In this document: positions 1 to 8,726 of the stretch, piece after piece
How positions within the stretch are numbered: the stretch's first letter is position 1
How the letters are laid out: each line of letters starts with the position of its first letter
Source of the DNA: Anaerotruncus sp.
GTDB lineage: Bacteria; Bacillota; Clostridia; Oscillospirales; Ruminococcaceae
Reading direction: 5' to 3'
Assembly (NCBI GenBank): GCA_021770005.1
Contig: JAETRV010000025.1
Coordinates: 1 to 38,324 of the forward strand
Length of the DNA: 38,324 nt
Program-made: the position numbers and the translations under genes
Notes under the pieces: model-generated
What the model saw: only the letters and a program-made list of their open reading frames with translations
Told to the model about the DNA's origin: nothing
Database searches by the model: none

Positions 1-44
1 ATTCATAATCGGAGGATGTCGGATGGACGAGGCATTTTTTCGCC

Positions 45-104
45 CTGCAAGGCGAAAAAACGCAGACAATACTTTGTGTATTGCAAGGTTTTTCAACGCA
101 GCAG
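45..104. repeat. Core of a dispersed intergenic repeat
   Basis: About 60 bases aligning with 7951-8008: both start CTGCAAG, share a GTATT-centred middle and end with ACGCAGCAG. The copy here lies downstream of sigF and overlaps a perfect 10-bp palindrome (35-44 with 51-60, loop CTGCAA). No terminal inverted repeats are visible at this copy, so it may be degenerate or cut by the window edge. Confidence 0.5.
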
Positions 105-172
105 GTCGGAAAAAGGACCGTTCAGACGGCGTCAAACGGTTGTGAATACGGGTTCTTAAACGAGGACAGGCC

Positions 173-859
173 CTACCCGCTGAGCTGGGCACGCAGAGCC
201 GCAAGAATTTTTTTCTCCCTGCGGGAAACCTGCACCTGTGTCATCCCCAGCACCTGTGCGGTCTGGGTCTGGGTCTTTTCCGAGAAATACCGAAGGACGA
301 TCAACTTGCGGTCGTTCGGCGCAAGCTCCCCGACCACCTGTTTGAGCGCGATCAGGTCGGAAAGCAGGTCCTCCGGGGATTCAACCGGCAGGTCGATCTG
401 CATCCCTCCATCCTCATCACTCCCGGTCAGCGAGATGGGCGGCGCGGAGGCGCAGACCGCCTCCACCACCTGTTCTTCCGGCAGATCGAGCGACTGGGCG
501 AGTTCCGAGATGCCCGGTTCCCGTCCCCAAAGATTGGAGAGCCGCTCCCGTTCCCGGTTGACCCGGATGGACAGCTCCTTGAGGGTGCGCGAAACCTTGA
601 CCGCGCCGCCATCCCGGAAGAGACGGCGCATCTCACCGAGGATGACCGGCACCGCATAGGTCGAAAAGCGCACCCCTCGTCCCTCATCAAACGCATCCGC
701 CGCCTTGCAAAGCCCTATGCATCCCGCCTGAAATAGGTCGTCATATTCGATCCCTCTGCCTTTAAACCGGTGCGCACAGGAGTGCACCAGCCCGATATTG
801 TTAGAGATCGTTTCCTCCCGTCTGGCTGCGGACGCCTGACATTCGATCATCGGCCTCAT
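173..859 (-). CDS. sigF: RNA polymerase sporulation sigma factor sigma-F
   Basis: A 228-residue sigma-70 family protein, the forespore-specific sigma-F that directs early transcription in the prespore after asymmetric division. Region 2 is seen around residues 18-85 (GLVHSCAHRFKGRG, then YDDLFQAGCIGLCKAADAFD and RFSTYAVPVILGEMRR). Region 3 lies mid-protein, and region 4 with its helix-turn-helix is at the C terminus (TQTAQVLGMTQVQVSRREKK). It is the last gene of an operon in the canonical order spoIIAA-spoIIAB-sigF, and its ATG overlaps the spoIIAB stop in an ATGA, pointing to translational coupling. By family knowledge it is held inactive by SpoIIAB. A second in-frame ATG lies three codons downstream. 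The identity rests on both sequence and operon context. Confidence 0.97.
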   Translation of the reverse strand: MRPMIECQASAARREETISNNIGLVHSCAHRFKGRGIEYDDLFQAGCIGLCKAADAFDEGRGVRFSTYAVPVILGEMRRLFRDGGAVKVSRTLKELSIRVNRERERLSNLWGREPGISELAQSLDLPEEQVVEAVCASAPPISLTGSDEDGGMQIDLPVESPEDLLSDLIALKQVVGELAPNDRKLIVLRYFSEKTQTQTAQVLGMTQVQVSRREKKILAALRAQLSG

Positions 860-1293
860 TCCCCCTTGCAGCGGATGCTCCTTTCCAGCGTCACCGTTGT
901 CCCCTTCCCCTCTTTGGAAACGACCTTCACCCGGTCCATCAGGCTCTGCATCACTGCAAAGCCAAGGCCGGCGCGTTCCTCCTCGGGGGCAGAGGTATAC
1001 ATTGGTTCCATCGCCCGCTGGATATCCGGGATTCCGCAGCCTTTGTCACGCACCTTGATCTGAATGCGGCGGTCCGGATAGAGATTCGCAGATATGTAAA
1101 CGACCCCCAGGCGGTCGCGGTATCCATGTACAATGCAGTTGGTCACCGCTTCGCTGACCGCTGTCTTGATGTCCGCAAGCTCCTCGACCGTCGGGTCGAG
1201 CTGCGCTACAAATGCCGCGACTGCTGTGCGGGAGAATGCTTCGTTCACCGACCTCCCCTCAAATTGAACTTTCATCGCATTGATCGGTTTCAT
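856..1293 (-). CDS. spoIIAB: Anti-sigma-F factor / serine kinase SpoIIAB
   Basis: A 145-residue GHKL-type ATPase that binds sigma-F and phosphorylates SpoIIAA. Visible motifs are the N-box (AVSEAVTNCIVHGYRD, about residues 45-60), the G1 box (VRDKGCGIPD, about 81-90) and the G2 box (RAGLGFAVMQSLMD, about 108-121). The length matches the family. Its start overlaps the spoIIAA stop and its stop overlaps the sigF start, both as ATGA, so the three proteins should be made in linked amounts, as the partner-switching mechanism requires. Confidence 0.97.
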   Translation of the reverse strand: MKPINAMKVQFEGRSVNEAFSRTAVAAFVAQLDPTVEELADIKTAVSEAVTNCIVHGYRDRLGVVYISANLYPDRRIQIKVRDKGCGIPDIQRAMEPMYTSAPEEERAGLGFAVMQSLMDRVKVVSKEGKGTTVTLERSIRCKGE

Positions 1294-1721
1294 GCTTCCT
1301 CCCCTCCGATCTCCAGTGGGATTTCTTCCAGCTCTTCTTCCACGCTCCTGGTTTCCGCCATTTCCTCTTCCGAAGCAGGTTCCGCTGAAAGAACCTTCCG
1401 CCTACGCTGTTCCGGCTTGTCCAGAATTGCAAGACGGTCCAGCCCTGCAAGCATCATCACCTTTTTCAGGTGCCCTGCAATATTGACAAGATGCAGGCTT
1501 CCTCCCAGCTCCTGCATCAGTTTGTACCGTCCCATTACCAGACCGATCCCCGAGGAATCCATAAAGCTGACCTCTCGGAAATCCAAATCCAGCTCCTGCA
1601 CCTGCCCGGTCATAACCGCATTGTCGATCGCTTCACGCAATTCCTTTGCATTGTGATGGTCGATTTCACCGATCAGCCGCGCAATGCAGTATTCCTCGGC
1701 AATCTCAATTTGTACAGACAT
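1290..1721 (-). CDS. spoIIAA: Anti-sigma-F factor antagonist SpoIIAA, acidic tail
   Basis: STAS-domain protein of 143 residues. The motif MDSSGIGLVMGRYK at residues 54-67 contains the serine (S56 or S57) that SpoIIAB phosphorylates; the dephosphorylated form releases sigma-F. The start at 1721 is preferred because AGAAAGGATG precedes it at good spacing; the open frame continues upstream to 1877 but that part has no family similarity and crosses a terminator hairpin. Bacillus SpoIIAA is about 117 residues. Here an extra stretch from about residue 103, beginning with a basic RRRK and followed by a glutamate-rich tail, extends the protein. First gene of the operon. Confidence 0.93.
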   Translation of the reverse strand: MSVQIEIAEEYCIARLIGEIDHHNAKELREAIDNAVMTGQVQELDLDFREVSFMDSSGIGLVMGRYKLMQELGGSLHLVNIAGHLKKVMMLAGLDRLAILDKPEQRRRKVLSAEPASEEEMAETRSVEEELEEIPLEIGGEEA

Positions 1722-1772
1722 CGTTTCTACATCCTTTCTATTGTCGAACAGCTGCACACTACCCGAAAAAAT

Positions 1773-1803
1773 AAAAAGCTCTATCACTAGGATAGAGCTT
1801 TTT
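1773..1803 (-). terminator. Intrinsic terminator between the surface protein and spoIIA
   Basis: Perfect 13-bp inverted repeat AAAAAGCTCTATC / GATAGAGCTTTTT (1773-1785 with 1791-1803) with a 5-base loop. Reading on the minus strand the stem runs into TTTTTATTTTTT, so it should end transcripts from the upstream surface-protein gene and separate it from spoIIA. The spoIIA promoter must then lie in about 50 bases; I could not identify a convincing one. Confidence 0.85.
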
Positions 1804-1915
1804 GGATAAAAAGATTGTCGCAAATGGTCGGGCAGTGTGGATTTCTCAATGGGAGTCTGTTGCAGCGTCTCACACAAAACATAAAAGTTTCAAACAATCA
1901 GAGAGAGCAGCCCCA

Positions 1916-4900
1916 TTATGCCTTCCGGTATTTCCAGAACCAGATGCCGCCCATCGCTGCCGCCGCTGCGATTAAAAAGATCAGCAAAGCCGTTGTACCG
2001 CTGCCGCCAGTTTGTGTGGAATCGCTTATGGGCGTGGTTTCCGATTCATAGATATTCGGAATGTTTTTCTCCACGCCCTGTTCTGCCAGCTCTGAGGTCT
2101 CAGCAAGGCCCCGTTGGGGATGGGTGATCTCCGGCGTGCCTGCTGGCGTCAGAATGTGATCCGCAAGAACGGGTGCTGTTACCTCCCACACGCCGCCTGT
2201 CGTCGGATTCAGCTTGCTGGGGTCGTGGGCAGGAGTCTCAAACTTCCTACCTGCCAGGTAGGAGAGGGGATAGAAAATCCGGTTGGACTCATTCAGCGCC
2301 GCTTCGGACGGGATGGTAATCTTCTTTCCGCCGTTCCATGTGATCACCAGGGTGATTGCTTCACTCTTGCGCAGAGCATCCATCACGCGGGCGGGCAACC
2401 GGTCATAGCCGCGGGCGTTTACCTTGACGGTATCGCCGGGTTTCGCATGCTCGATGGTGTCCTGAACCTCTTTCCAGAAGGTATACTCGGTATTCCGGTA
2501 GCTGGAGCCGCCTTTGGAGGAGCTGTCCGACGACGAACCGCCATCTGTAGAGCCGCCGCCCGTGGAACCGTCACCTGTGGAGCCGCCGCCCGTGGAATTA
2601 TCGTCCGTGGAACCACCGGTTTTGTCATAGCCAATAGCATAGGTGGAGAATTTGCTGGCATAGATGGTCACCAGACCGGTACCAATCTCATACCGTTCAC
2701 CGGAGCCGCCGTTTGACAGAGCCTCTGTAACGCCGTCATGTGTCCGGTAGACGGTGATGCCAGGTTTACTGGTATCGAATGGAATCTTGATTTCAATGAT
2801 ATGATGGTTGCTGCCGCCAATATCGGTAGGATTCCCTTGGTCAACCTGTAGCATCAAACGAATATCCAGATAAAGCCCGATTTCCTTGCCCGACTGATCG
2901 GCGAAAGAGGCAACCGGTGTCTGGTTGTCCTGCTTGGTTTCTGATGCTACATGCAAAGCAACGGTAATGGATGTGCTGCCCTGCGGAATATCCTGTCCGG
3001 CAGCGATCTGTTCTACGCCGCCTGCGACGATAGCGGGAACCCCATTTTCTACCTTCACCTCACTGTTTTTCTTCTCTTCTGGTAGGGAGATATTCTGTTC
3101 CACCGCATTTCCATCTGTAAGTTCCACAAGGATGGTCATAAACTTTCCATCCTTCTCCGCCTTGACATTATAGAAACCGGGAATCATGCTGGTAAAACGA
3201 TATGATCCATCGGCGGTCGTTGTAACCGGAGCAACCCCGTCCACCGGTTTGCCGCCCCGCATCAGGGTGACGATTGCGCCTTCCACCGGCTGTTGATTGT
3301 CCGTTACCTCCCCGGAAATATCATAAGTATCGTCCACAACCTGTATGCTGAGTGCCTGCTGGACACTGCCTGCTGCATTGGAAGCGGTAACGGTAAAAAA
3401 GAAGGTTCCCTCTTCAGCAGGGGTTCCGCTGATAATGCCGGTCGTGCTGTCCAGCGTCAGCCCCTCCGGCAGCTTGCCGTCTGAAATACGCCAGGTAATC
3501 GGTTTTGTACCAGAAGCCGTCAGAGTCTGATGGTAGGGTTTCCCTGCCATACCGCTGGGAAGCTCCCCAATTGAAATAACCGGTGCAGTTTGCTCGATGG
3601 ATTCTGTTGCAGCCAGCTGCACTACATGTCCATCGCCGTCCTGTATCTCATAATCGCTGTTGTCGCTGCTGAAATATCCGGAAGCATCGGCGCTGTTCGC
3701 ACCGGTGACAGCGACCGGACTTTCCGCAGTGGGAACGGATGTCGTGGTGACGCCAAATTTTGCGCCCGCACGCAGCCCACCTGCTCCGACCAAGACAGTC
3801 GAGCCGGTTGGAAGATGGAGGTTGTTGCCCTCGGTGCCCTTGCGATTCCCTGTGACGATAGGGGAACCTGAGAGCGTGACCGTGCTGGACTTTACCACAA
3901 ACAGGCCGCCTCCGTTGCCAGCTGCTGTATTTCCAGTGATCTCACCCCCGGACAGGGCCAGCGTACCGCCCATGATGCAGACGCCGCCGCCCTGGGCGGT
4001 TGCGGCATGGTTGCCGCTGATCTCACCGGCGGATAGGGAGGCTTCCCCATCGCTGAAAATGCCGCCGCCGCTCAAAGCGTTGTTCCCGCTGATCTTACCG
4101 CCTGCCATGGTGAACGACGCACCCGGCATAGCATGTACGCCGCCGCCATTTCCGGCGGTATTGCAGCAGATCTCTCCGCCATACATGGCAAACGATGCGC
4201 CGGACTGTGCCAGATAAACGCCGCCGCCCGGGCTCCCGCTATTTTCATCCAAAGCCCGTCCTTCGTTTCCGGCGATGGTGCCGCCATACAGGTTCAGTGT
4301 GCCGTCCACCAATATGCCGGGGTTGTTGCCTGCGGAGTTCCCTCGCTTTGCCCCGGTGATTAGGCCGTTTGCAATCGTAACCGGTTTGCCGGTTGCCGGA
4401 TCGGTGATGGTGTGGCTGCCGCTGTCTCCGGCGCAGTCGCAGAGGCGCAGGGACGCACCCTGCTCCACATGGATAACCGGTTTCGCGATGACGCCGTTGG
4501 CCAGCGCCAGTTTATGCCCGTTCAGGCAGAGGTTCACCGCCCCTGTGACCGAAAGACTGTCGGTCAGGGTCACATCGCTGGAGAGGCAGACGTTCCCGCC
4601 CGGGAAAGCGCCGGTTCCATCCCATGCGGAAAAGTCAACCGGGTCGATGCTGCCGCATGCCGCGCTCATGTCGTGGGCGTGCTCGGGCGCGACAGGGGAA
4701 ACGGCGGTCACGGTGACAGGGTAGCCCGGCATGACAAAGGAGAATTTGCCGTCACCCGCGTCGTCCACTGGCACCGTATCCGAGCCGCCGGTTTTTGTCA
4801 CGATGATCCCCCCGGCCGCGCTCTCCCCGGAGATGGTGACCTTGGCCTTCTTGGACCGTTTGACCACGCCGGTTTGGTCGCCGACCTTCAGATTGTCCTT

Positions 4901-7882
4901 CAGGATGACTTCATAGGTGGGGATTTTCAACTCTTTTCCCTCAAGGATGATCTGGTCCTCATTGTCGGCGGTAAAATAGTCGGAGATTTCCGCATTGCCC
5001 ATCCGATCGGTCCAACCGCTTGTGAACACGGTATCCCTGCCGCCGGTCGAAACGCCGATGGAGGATGGTTCCATCCGGTCTACGATCTCCGCCACCGCCA
5101 GATCCTCCAGGTAAAGGTTCTGCTCCTTGCCGTTTCTGGTGTTTCCGTCGATCTTCGCGCTCCCCGAGAGGAACAGCTTGGCGGCAAGTTTCGGATCGGA
5201 CTCCCTTCCACTGATGCTTGTGGTGACAGCTACGCCGCCGCCCTCGTTTTCCAGGATCTCGCCGCCGCTCAGCCGGAAGACGCCTGATTCTTTATTGTAA
5301 GCGTTGCTTTGGACATAGACGCCGCCGCCAATGGTTCCGAAACTGACGGCGTTGCGGGAGATCTTACCACCGGTCATGGTCAGTTTACCGGTTTCCTTCA
5401 CGGCAATCCCGCCGCCGCCATTGTAGCTGCCCTCGTACCGGTTGTTGGTGACCTCGCCGCCATAGAAATTCATGGTGCCTTCCAGCGAAACGCCGCCGCC
5501 CTCTCCGCTGGACCGGTTGCCGATGATGCTGCCGCCGTAGAGGTTCACGGTATTCCTGGGGTCGATGCTGGAGATACCGCCGCCCCTGGTGCTGTAATTC
5601 CCAGCGACATTGCCGCCATACATATTCAGTGTACCGTTATAAATATAGCTCGAGTAGTGATCCAGAGAGATACCGCCCCGGTTGCCGGCGGAAGGGTTCT
5701 CCGTACCGCCGGTGATGACGCCTCCGGTCAGGGTGTCGTACTCCCCGCTGGGCGGATTCTCCGAGATGGTGTAGGTGGTGTAGTTTGCGTCCCACTGGCC
5801 ATAGTAGGTCTTGTTGGTGCTGTTGCAGTCGCAGAGGTTGAGTGTGCCGTACTCCTGCACCCGAACCACAGAGCCTTCCTGGTTATCCAGCTTCAGTTGA
5901 TGACCGTTGAGGCAGAGGTTCAGCACCACAGGGGTATCTTCCTCACCCCGAATGGACAGGCTTCTTGAGAGGAGGGTGTCGCCGGTGAGGACCGCATTGA
6001 CCACCGGCGTACTCATAGCGATCGTGCAGTCGGTGAGTGTTCCGCTCCATTCGGTATCGTAGGTGATATCGGTGTGGGAAGTGTGGTCGCCAACCGACAG
6101 GCTGCCGCCGCAGATGCAATGGGTGTGGGGGCCTGTGGTCCCGCCTGGCAAAATCTGGACCGAATAGTTCTTGCTGTTGCCCATGATGTCAGGCACATTT
6201 TCCAGATGATACGTGTCCGATTCATCCGCGGTAAAGCGATCGGAATAATCGTTGGTATCCTGAAAGTCTGTGACTTTTATCCCCTTTTTCTCATCTGGGA
6301 TATAGCGGGAGCGCACCCCGATCGGTGTGACAGGGTCCAGATTCTCGTCAACCGAAACCACCCTGTTCAGGGCCAGGTAAAGGTTGCTGGGTTCGCCTGC
6401 GCTGCCCTGGGTATTTCCCGAGATATTGATGTTGCCGGTGAGAGTGACCTCGCTCTTAGGGCCTACATACAGACCACCGCCGCCGACATTCCGCGCGTCC
6501 CCCAGGTGATGGTTGTTGAGAATCGCCGCATTGTCAGACATCTTGAATACGACCCGATCCGCTGTACCAGCAACGCTGTCCGCACCCCCTTCGAGCCGTA
6601 CACCGCCGCCATATCCGCTTGAATTGCGCAAGCCCGCGGTGTTGTTTCGTACGACCGCATTGCCGGACATCTCAAACGTCGTGACCGCGAGCACCTTACT
6701 CATCGAGCTGGCACTCACACCGCCGCCGCTCAGGCCAGCGGTATTGCCTACGATTGCTCCTCCATGCATATAAAAGGACGCATTTCTCTGCATGCCGGTA
6801 CCGTCGCTGTCGCCGCCAACCACATATACGCCCCCGCCATTCCCCGGCGCGTGGTTTCCCACAATATTGCCGCCATACATGTGGAAGGTGGCGCCCAGTT
6901 CCTGCATGCCCACAAAGATCCCGCCGCCGTTGCCGTAGTAAAGCGAACTGTTTGACGGGCTGACCCCTCCGGTGATGACGCCGCCGGTCAGGGTTTCGGT
7001 TCCGTTTGCTTCGTCCAACACCCACAGGCCATCGAGATTGGGGGTAAACTTGTGCTGTGTCTTTCCACAGTCGCAGAGGTTCAAGGTGGTCCTTGAGGCC
7101 AGCCGAATCACCGGGTGCGAACCGCTTCCCTTCAGCACATGGCCATTCAGGCAAAGATTGACCGTTGTGTCCGGGCCATAATTGCATGTGATTACATTCG
7201 ACAACTCCACATCATCGGTCAGGTAGAGATTGACGACACCGTCTTTGTCGCTATCGGTAAAATTGATGTCTGTGCCATCCCATGCCTCAAACGTGATCGT
7301 ATTTCCGGTCTCCGCACAGTCCACGCTCATTTCATGGATGTGGTCGCCCTCCAGCGTCATGAGCTGGTTGTTGAAGAAATCGAATAGGCTTTCAAAAACC
7401 TCCAGATGGATGAGCCGCTCCTTTTCCTTCTCGCTCAACGCCTCATAGGCTTCAAACGCCGCCTGTAGCCGGTCATAGATTTCCTGCTGTTGCTCTTTGG
7501 TCATTTCCTGCACCTGTTCCACCGTAGGCAGGGCGTCGATGAGCTGCTGTACCTCCTGTACTGCCGCGGCGGACTGCTTGCACTGCTCGCAGTTGGCCGG
7601 ATCAAAGATACAGGGGCTCCCCTCCACAGCGGGGGAGTAGCTGCACCCATCCGCGTGGTCGATCTCGCCATCGTCGTCGGTATCGGTGCAGCCCATGTCA
7701 CAGGGAACCTCCGGGGTGCCCTCGACATAGCCGCATTCCTCGTTGTGTTCCGTATGGTGTTCGCACGAACTGTTTACGCCGTTCGTGCCGCTATCCTGTA
7801 CGTCTTCGGCCCAGACGGTGGTCCCCATCTGGGAAACAACCATCGCTGCCGCCAGTATAAAACTGAAAATTCTTTTCCTCAT
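1916..7882 (-). CDS. Very large secreted beta-helix surface protein
   Basis: A 1988-residue cell-surface protein. The start at 7882 is chosen because AAGGAG lies 7 bases upstream and it opens directly on a signal peptide (MRKRIFSFILAAAMVVSQ, probable cleavage after VWA). Residues about 40-75 contain CEHHTEHNEECGY and an EF-hand-like DTDDDGEIDHAD. Three large modules follow, each with an NLCLNGH motif (near residues 241, 659 and 1121), an LCDC motif, LTGG(V/L)ITGG-type turns and many Gly-rich GNxxGxGGGV repeats, typical of a right-handed parallel beta-helix. Then come a putative Ig-like domain (about 1430-1517), a carboxypeptidase-regulatory-like fold (about 1518-1600), a Gly/Ser linker (about 1755-1795) and a C-terminal domain. 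The end has STQTG, a hydrophobic segment and WKYRKA, resembling a sortase signal without the usual proline. Adhesion or glycan binding is inferred only. Confidence 0.88.
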   Translation of the reverse strand: MRKRIFSFILAAAMVVSQMGTTVWAEDVQDSGTNGVNSSCEHHTEHNEECGYVEGTPEVPCDMGCTDTDDDGEIDHADGCSYSPAVEGSPCIFDPANCEQCKQSAAAVQEVQQLIDALPTVEQVQEMTKEQQQEIYDRLQAAFEAYEALSEKEKERLIHLEVFESLFDFFNNQLMTLEGDHIHEMSVDCAETGNTITFEAWDGTDINFTDSDKDGVVNLYLTDDVELSNVITCNYGPDTTVNLCLNGHVLKGSGSHPVIRLASRTTLNLCDCGKTQHKFTPNLDGLWVLDEANGTETLTGGVITGGVSPSNSSLYYGNGGGIFVGMQELGATFHMYGGNIVGNHAPGNGGGVYVVGGDSDGTGMQRNASFYMHGGAIVGNTAGLSGGGVSASSMSKVLAVTTFEMSGNAVVRNNTAGLRNSSGYGGGVRLEGGADSVAGTADRVVFKMSDNAAILNNHHLGDARNVGGGGLYVGPKSEVTLTGNINISGNTQGSAGEPSNLYLALNRVVSVDENLDPVTPIGVRSRYIPDEKKGIKVTDFQDTNDYSDRFTADESDTYHLENVPDIMGNSKNYSVQILPGGTTGPHTHCICGGSLSVGDHTSHTDITYDTEWSGTLTDCTIAMSTPVVNAVLTGDTLLSRSLSIRGEEDTPVVLNLCLNGHQLKLDNQEGSVVRVQEYGTLNLCDCNSTNKTYYGQWDANYTTYTISENPPSGEYDTLTGGVITGGTENPSAGNRGGISLDHYSSYIYNGTLNMYGGNVAGNYSTRGGGISSIDPRNTVNLYGGSIIGNRSSGEGGGVSLEGTMNFYGGEVTNNRYEGSYNGGGGIAVKETGKLTMTGGKISRNAVSFGTIGGGVYVQSNAYNKESGVFRLSGGEILENEGGGVAVTTSISGRESDPKLAAKLFLSGSAKIDGNTRNGKEQNLYLEDLAVAEIVDRMEPSSIGVSTGGRDTVFTSGWTDRMGNAEISDYFTADNEDQIILEGKELKIPTYEVILKDNLKVGDQTGVVKRSKKAKVTISGESAAGGIIVTKTGGSDTVPVDDAGDGKFSFVMPGYPVTVTAVSPVAPEHAHDMSAACGSIDPVDFSAWDGTGAFPGGNVCLSSDVTLTDSLSVTGAVNLCLNGHKLALANGVIAKPVIHVEQGASLRLCDCAGDSGSHTITDPATGKPVTIANGLITGAKRGNSAGNNPGILVDGTLNLYGGTIAGNEGRALDENSGSPGGGVYLAQSGASFAMYGGEICCNTAGNGGGVHAMPGASFTMAGGKISGNNALSGGGIFSDGEASLSAGEISGNHAATAQGGGVCIMGGTLALSGGEITGNTAAGNGGGLFVVKSSTVTLSGSPIVTGNRKGTEGNNLHLPTGSTVLVGAGGLRAGAKFGVTTTSVPTAESPVAVTGANSADASGYFSSDNSDYEIQDGDGHVVQLAATESIEQTAPVISIGELPSGMAGKPYHQTLTASGTKPITWRISDGKLPEGLTLDSTTGIISGTPAEEGTFFFTVTASNAAGSVQQALSIQVVDDTYDISGEVTDNQQPVEGAIVTLMRGGKPVDGVAPVTTTADGSYRFTSMIPGFYNVKAEKDGKFMTILVELTDGNAVEQNISLPEEKKNSEVKVENGVPAIVAGGVEQIAAGQDIPQGSTSITVALHVASETKQDNQTPVASFADQSGKEIGLYLDIRLMLQVDQGNPTDIGGSNHHIIEIKIPFDTSKPGITVYRTHDGVTEALSNGGSGERYEIGTGLVTIYASKFSTYAIGYDKTGGSTDDNSTGGGSTGDGSTGGGSTDGGSSSDSSSKGGSSYRNTEYTFWKEVQDTIEHAKPGDTVKVNARGYDRLPARVMDALRKSEAITLVITWNGGKKITIPSEAALNESNRIFYPLSYLAGRKFETPAHDPSKLNPTTGGVWEVTAPVLADHILTPAGTPEITHPQRGLAETSELAEQGVEKNIPNIYESETTPISDSTQTGGSGTTALLIFLIAAAAAMGGIWFWKYRKA

Positions 7883-7896
7883 ATCGTTTCTCCTTT

Positions 7897-8061
7897 TAGG
7901 GCTTGTTTGAAAATAGAGAGATTGACGGATTTTTCGCAAGAGACGAGCAGCTGCAAGAAGAAAAGCGCAGAAATACTCTATGTATTCCGAGCATTTTCGA
8001 CGCAGCAGATGCCGTTCCTTGTAGAAAAAGACGGTAATTTCGATTTTTCAAACAGCCCCTA
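7897..8061. mobile_element. 165-bp inverted-repeat element (MITE-like)
   Basis: The ends are inverted repeats: TAGGGCTTGTTTGAAAAT (7897-7914) and, inverted, TAGGGGCTGTTTGAAAAA (8044-8061), identical at 15 of 18 positions and each bounded by TA. The interior holds the repeat core also found at 45-104. No transposase is encoded. Its left edge is 15 bases upstream of the surface-protein ATG, immediately next to the ribosome binding site, so it forms most of that gene's 5' leader. Confidence 0.7.
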
Positions 8062-8107
8062 GATTCTGTGTTGCAGTGCTGCCGGTTCAGACGAAGAATA
8101 TGTAAAA

Positions 8108-8150
8108 AGGTGCGTCTCTCCCATGGAAAATCCATAGAAAAGATGCACCT
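8108..8150 (-). terminator. Intrinsic terminator after the 120-residue unknown gene
   Basis: On the minus strand AGGTGCATCT pairs with AGACGCACCT (one mismatch) around an inner TATGG/CCATG stem and is followed by TTTTT. It lies about 160 bases after the stop of the gene at 8308-8670 and upstream of the surface-protein leader. Confidence 0.65.
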
Positions 8151-8207
8151 ATCCATCTATCATTCCGTTTTTGAGTAGCAAAAAAGGCAGAACTTAAATT
8201 CTGTTCA

Positions 8208-8236
8208 ATGGTAATGTAGCGTTCCATCTTTGTCAA
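8208..8236 (-). promoter_or_regulatory. Candidate sigma-A promoter upstream of the surface protein
   Basis: TTGACA (8231-8236), a 17-base spacer and TACCAT (8208-8213) read towards the surface-protein gene about 320 bases away. The -35 is perfect but the -10 matches only 4 of 6, and a terminator hairpin (8108-8150) lies between it and the gene. It may therefore be a chance match or an attenuated promoter. Confidence 0.3.
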
Positions 8237-8307
8237 CCCTTTCTGAGGAAAATACGTCCAAACTTTTCGCTATAGATTTATGCAATTTTATTCATATACT
8301 CTCTTTG

Positions 8308-8670
8308 TCACAGTGATGGCGGGACATAGCTTGGAATCAAATCAACATCAAAGAATAGATTGTATAGCTCATCTAATAGGTCAGGCATAGACATATTCCT
8401 GTAATACCATAGCAGATGGTGTTCCCTTTGGTTCAGCGTAATCAGCACAGGGAGCTTGCCGCAAGACGGATAAGGGACGGGTGTTACAGCAACGCAGATA
8501 CCGGTACTGCCGAACGATGCATCCAATACCGCTTTCAGATGCTGCAAAATGCTGTATAGATCATCGCTTGCCTCTATAGGGCAGTCGGTGACTGCATCTG
8601 TCAGGTCGCCCCTATGTTTTGCAGCGAAATCTGTCATAGCGCTCATGCTCCTTTTCGATCCAACATACAA
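8308..8670 (-). CDS. Unknown 120-residue protein, likely LytTR target
   Basis: I do not recognise a family. The TTG at 8670 is preferred because a full AAAGGAGG sits 7 bases upstream; ATG codons at 8646 and 8637 are alternatives, the latter also with an AGGAG at good spacing. There is no signal peptide and no clear membrane segment. The middle is hydrophobic (GICVAVTPVPYPSCGKLPVL) and the C-terminal part is aromatic and acidic (LLWYYRNMSMPDLLDELYNL), ending YVPPSL. The gene follows the sensor kinase on the same strand, but has its own promoter with a LytTR-type direct repeat matching the one before the response regulator. It is therefore probably a regulated output of that system. Its function is open. 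Confidence 0.7.
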   Translation of the reverse strand: MYVGSKRSMSAMTDFAAKHRGDLTDAVTDCPIEASDDLYSILQHLKAVLDASFGSTGICVAVTPVPYPSCGKLPVLITLNQREHHLLWYYRNMSMPDLLDELYNLFFDVDLIPSYVPPSL

Positions 8671-8726
8671 CGCTTTCCCTCCTTTATACACATGGGAGAA
8701 TGGCAAAATGTTTGCAATATGTCTAA

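Noticed and set aside
35-60. Perfect palindrome after sigF as an intrinsic terminator
   Set aside because: The T residues are part of the stem and no T-tract follows on either strand; it belongs to the dispersed repeat.
3900-7000. Regularly spaced short repeats resembling a CRISPR array
   Set aside because: They are in-frame Gly-rich codons of the beta-helix protein with variable spacing, not identical repeats with unique spacers.
8087-8227. A 46-codon minus-strand frame between the unknown gene and the surface protein
   Set aside because: Weak ribosome binding site, no recognisable features, and it runs through a terminator hairpin.
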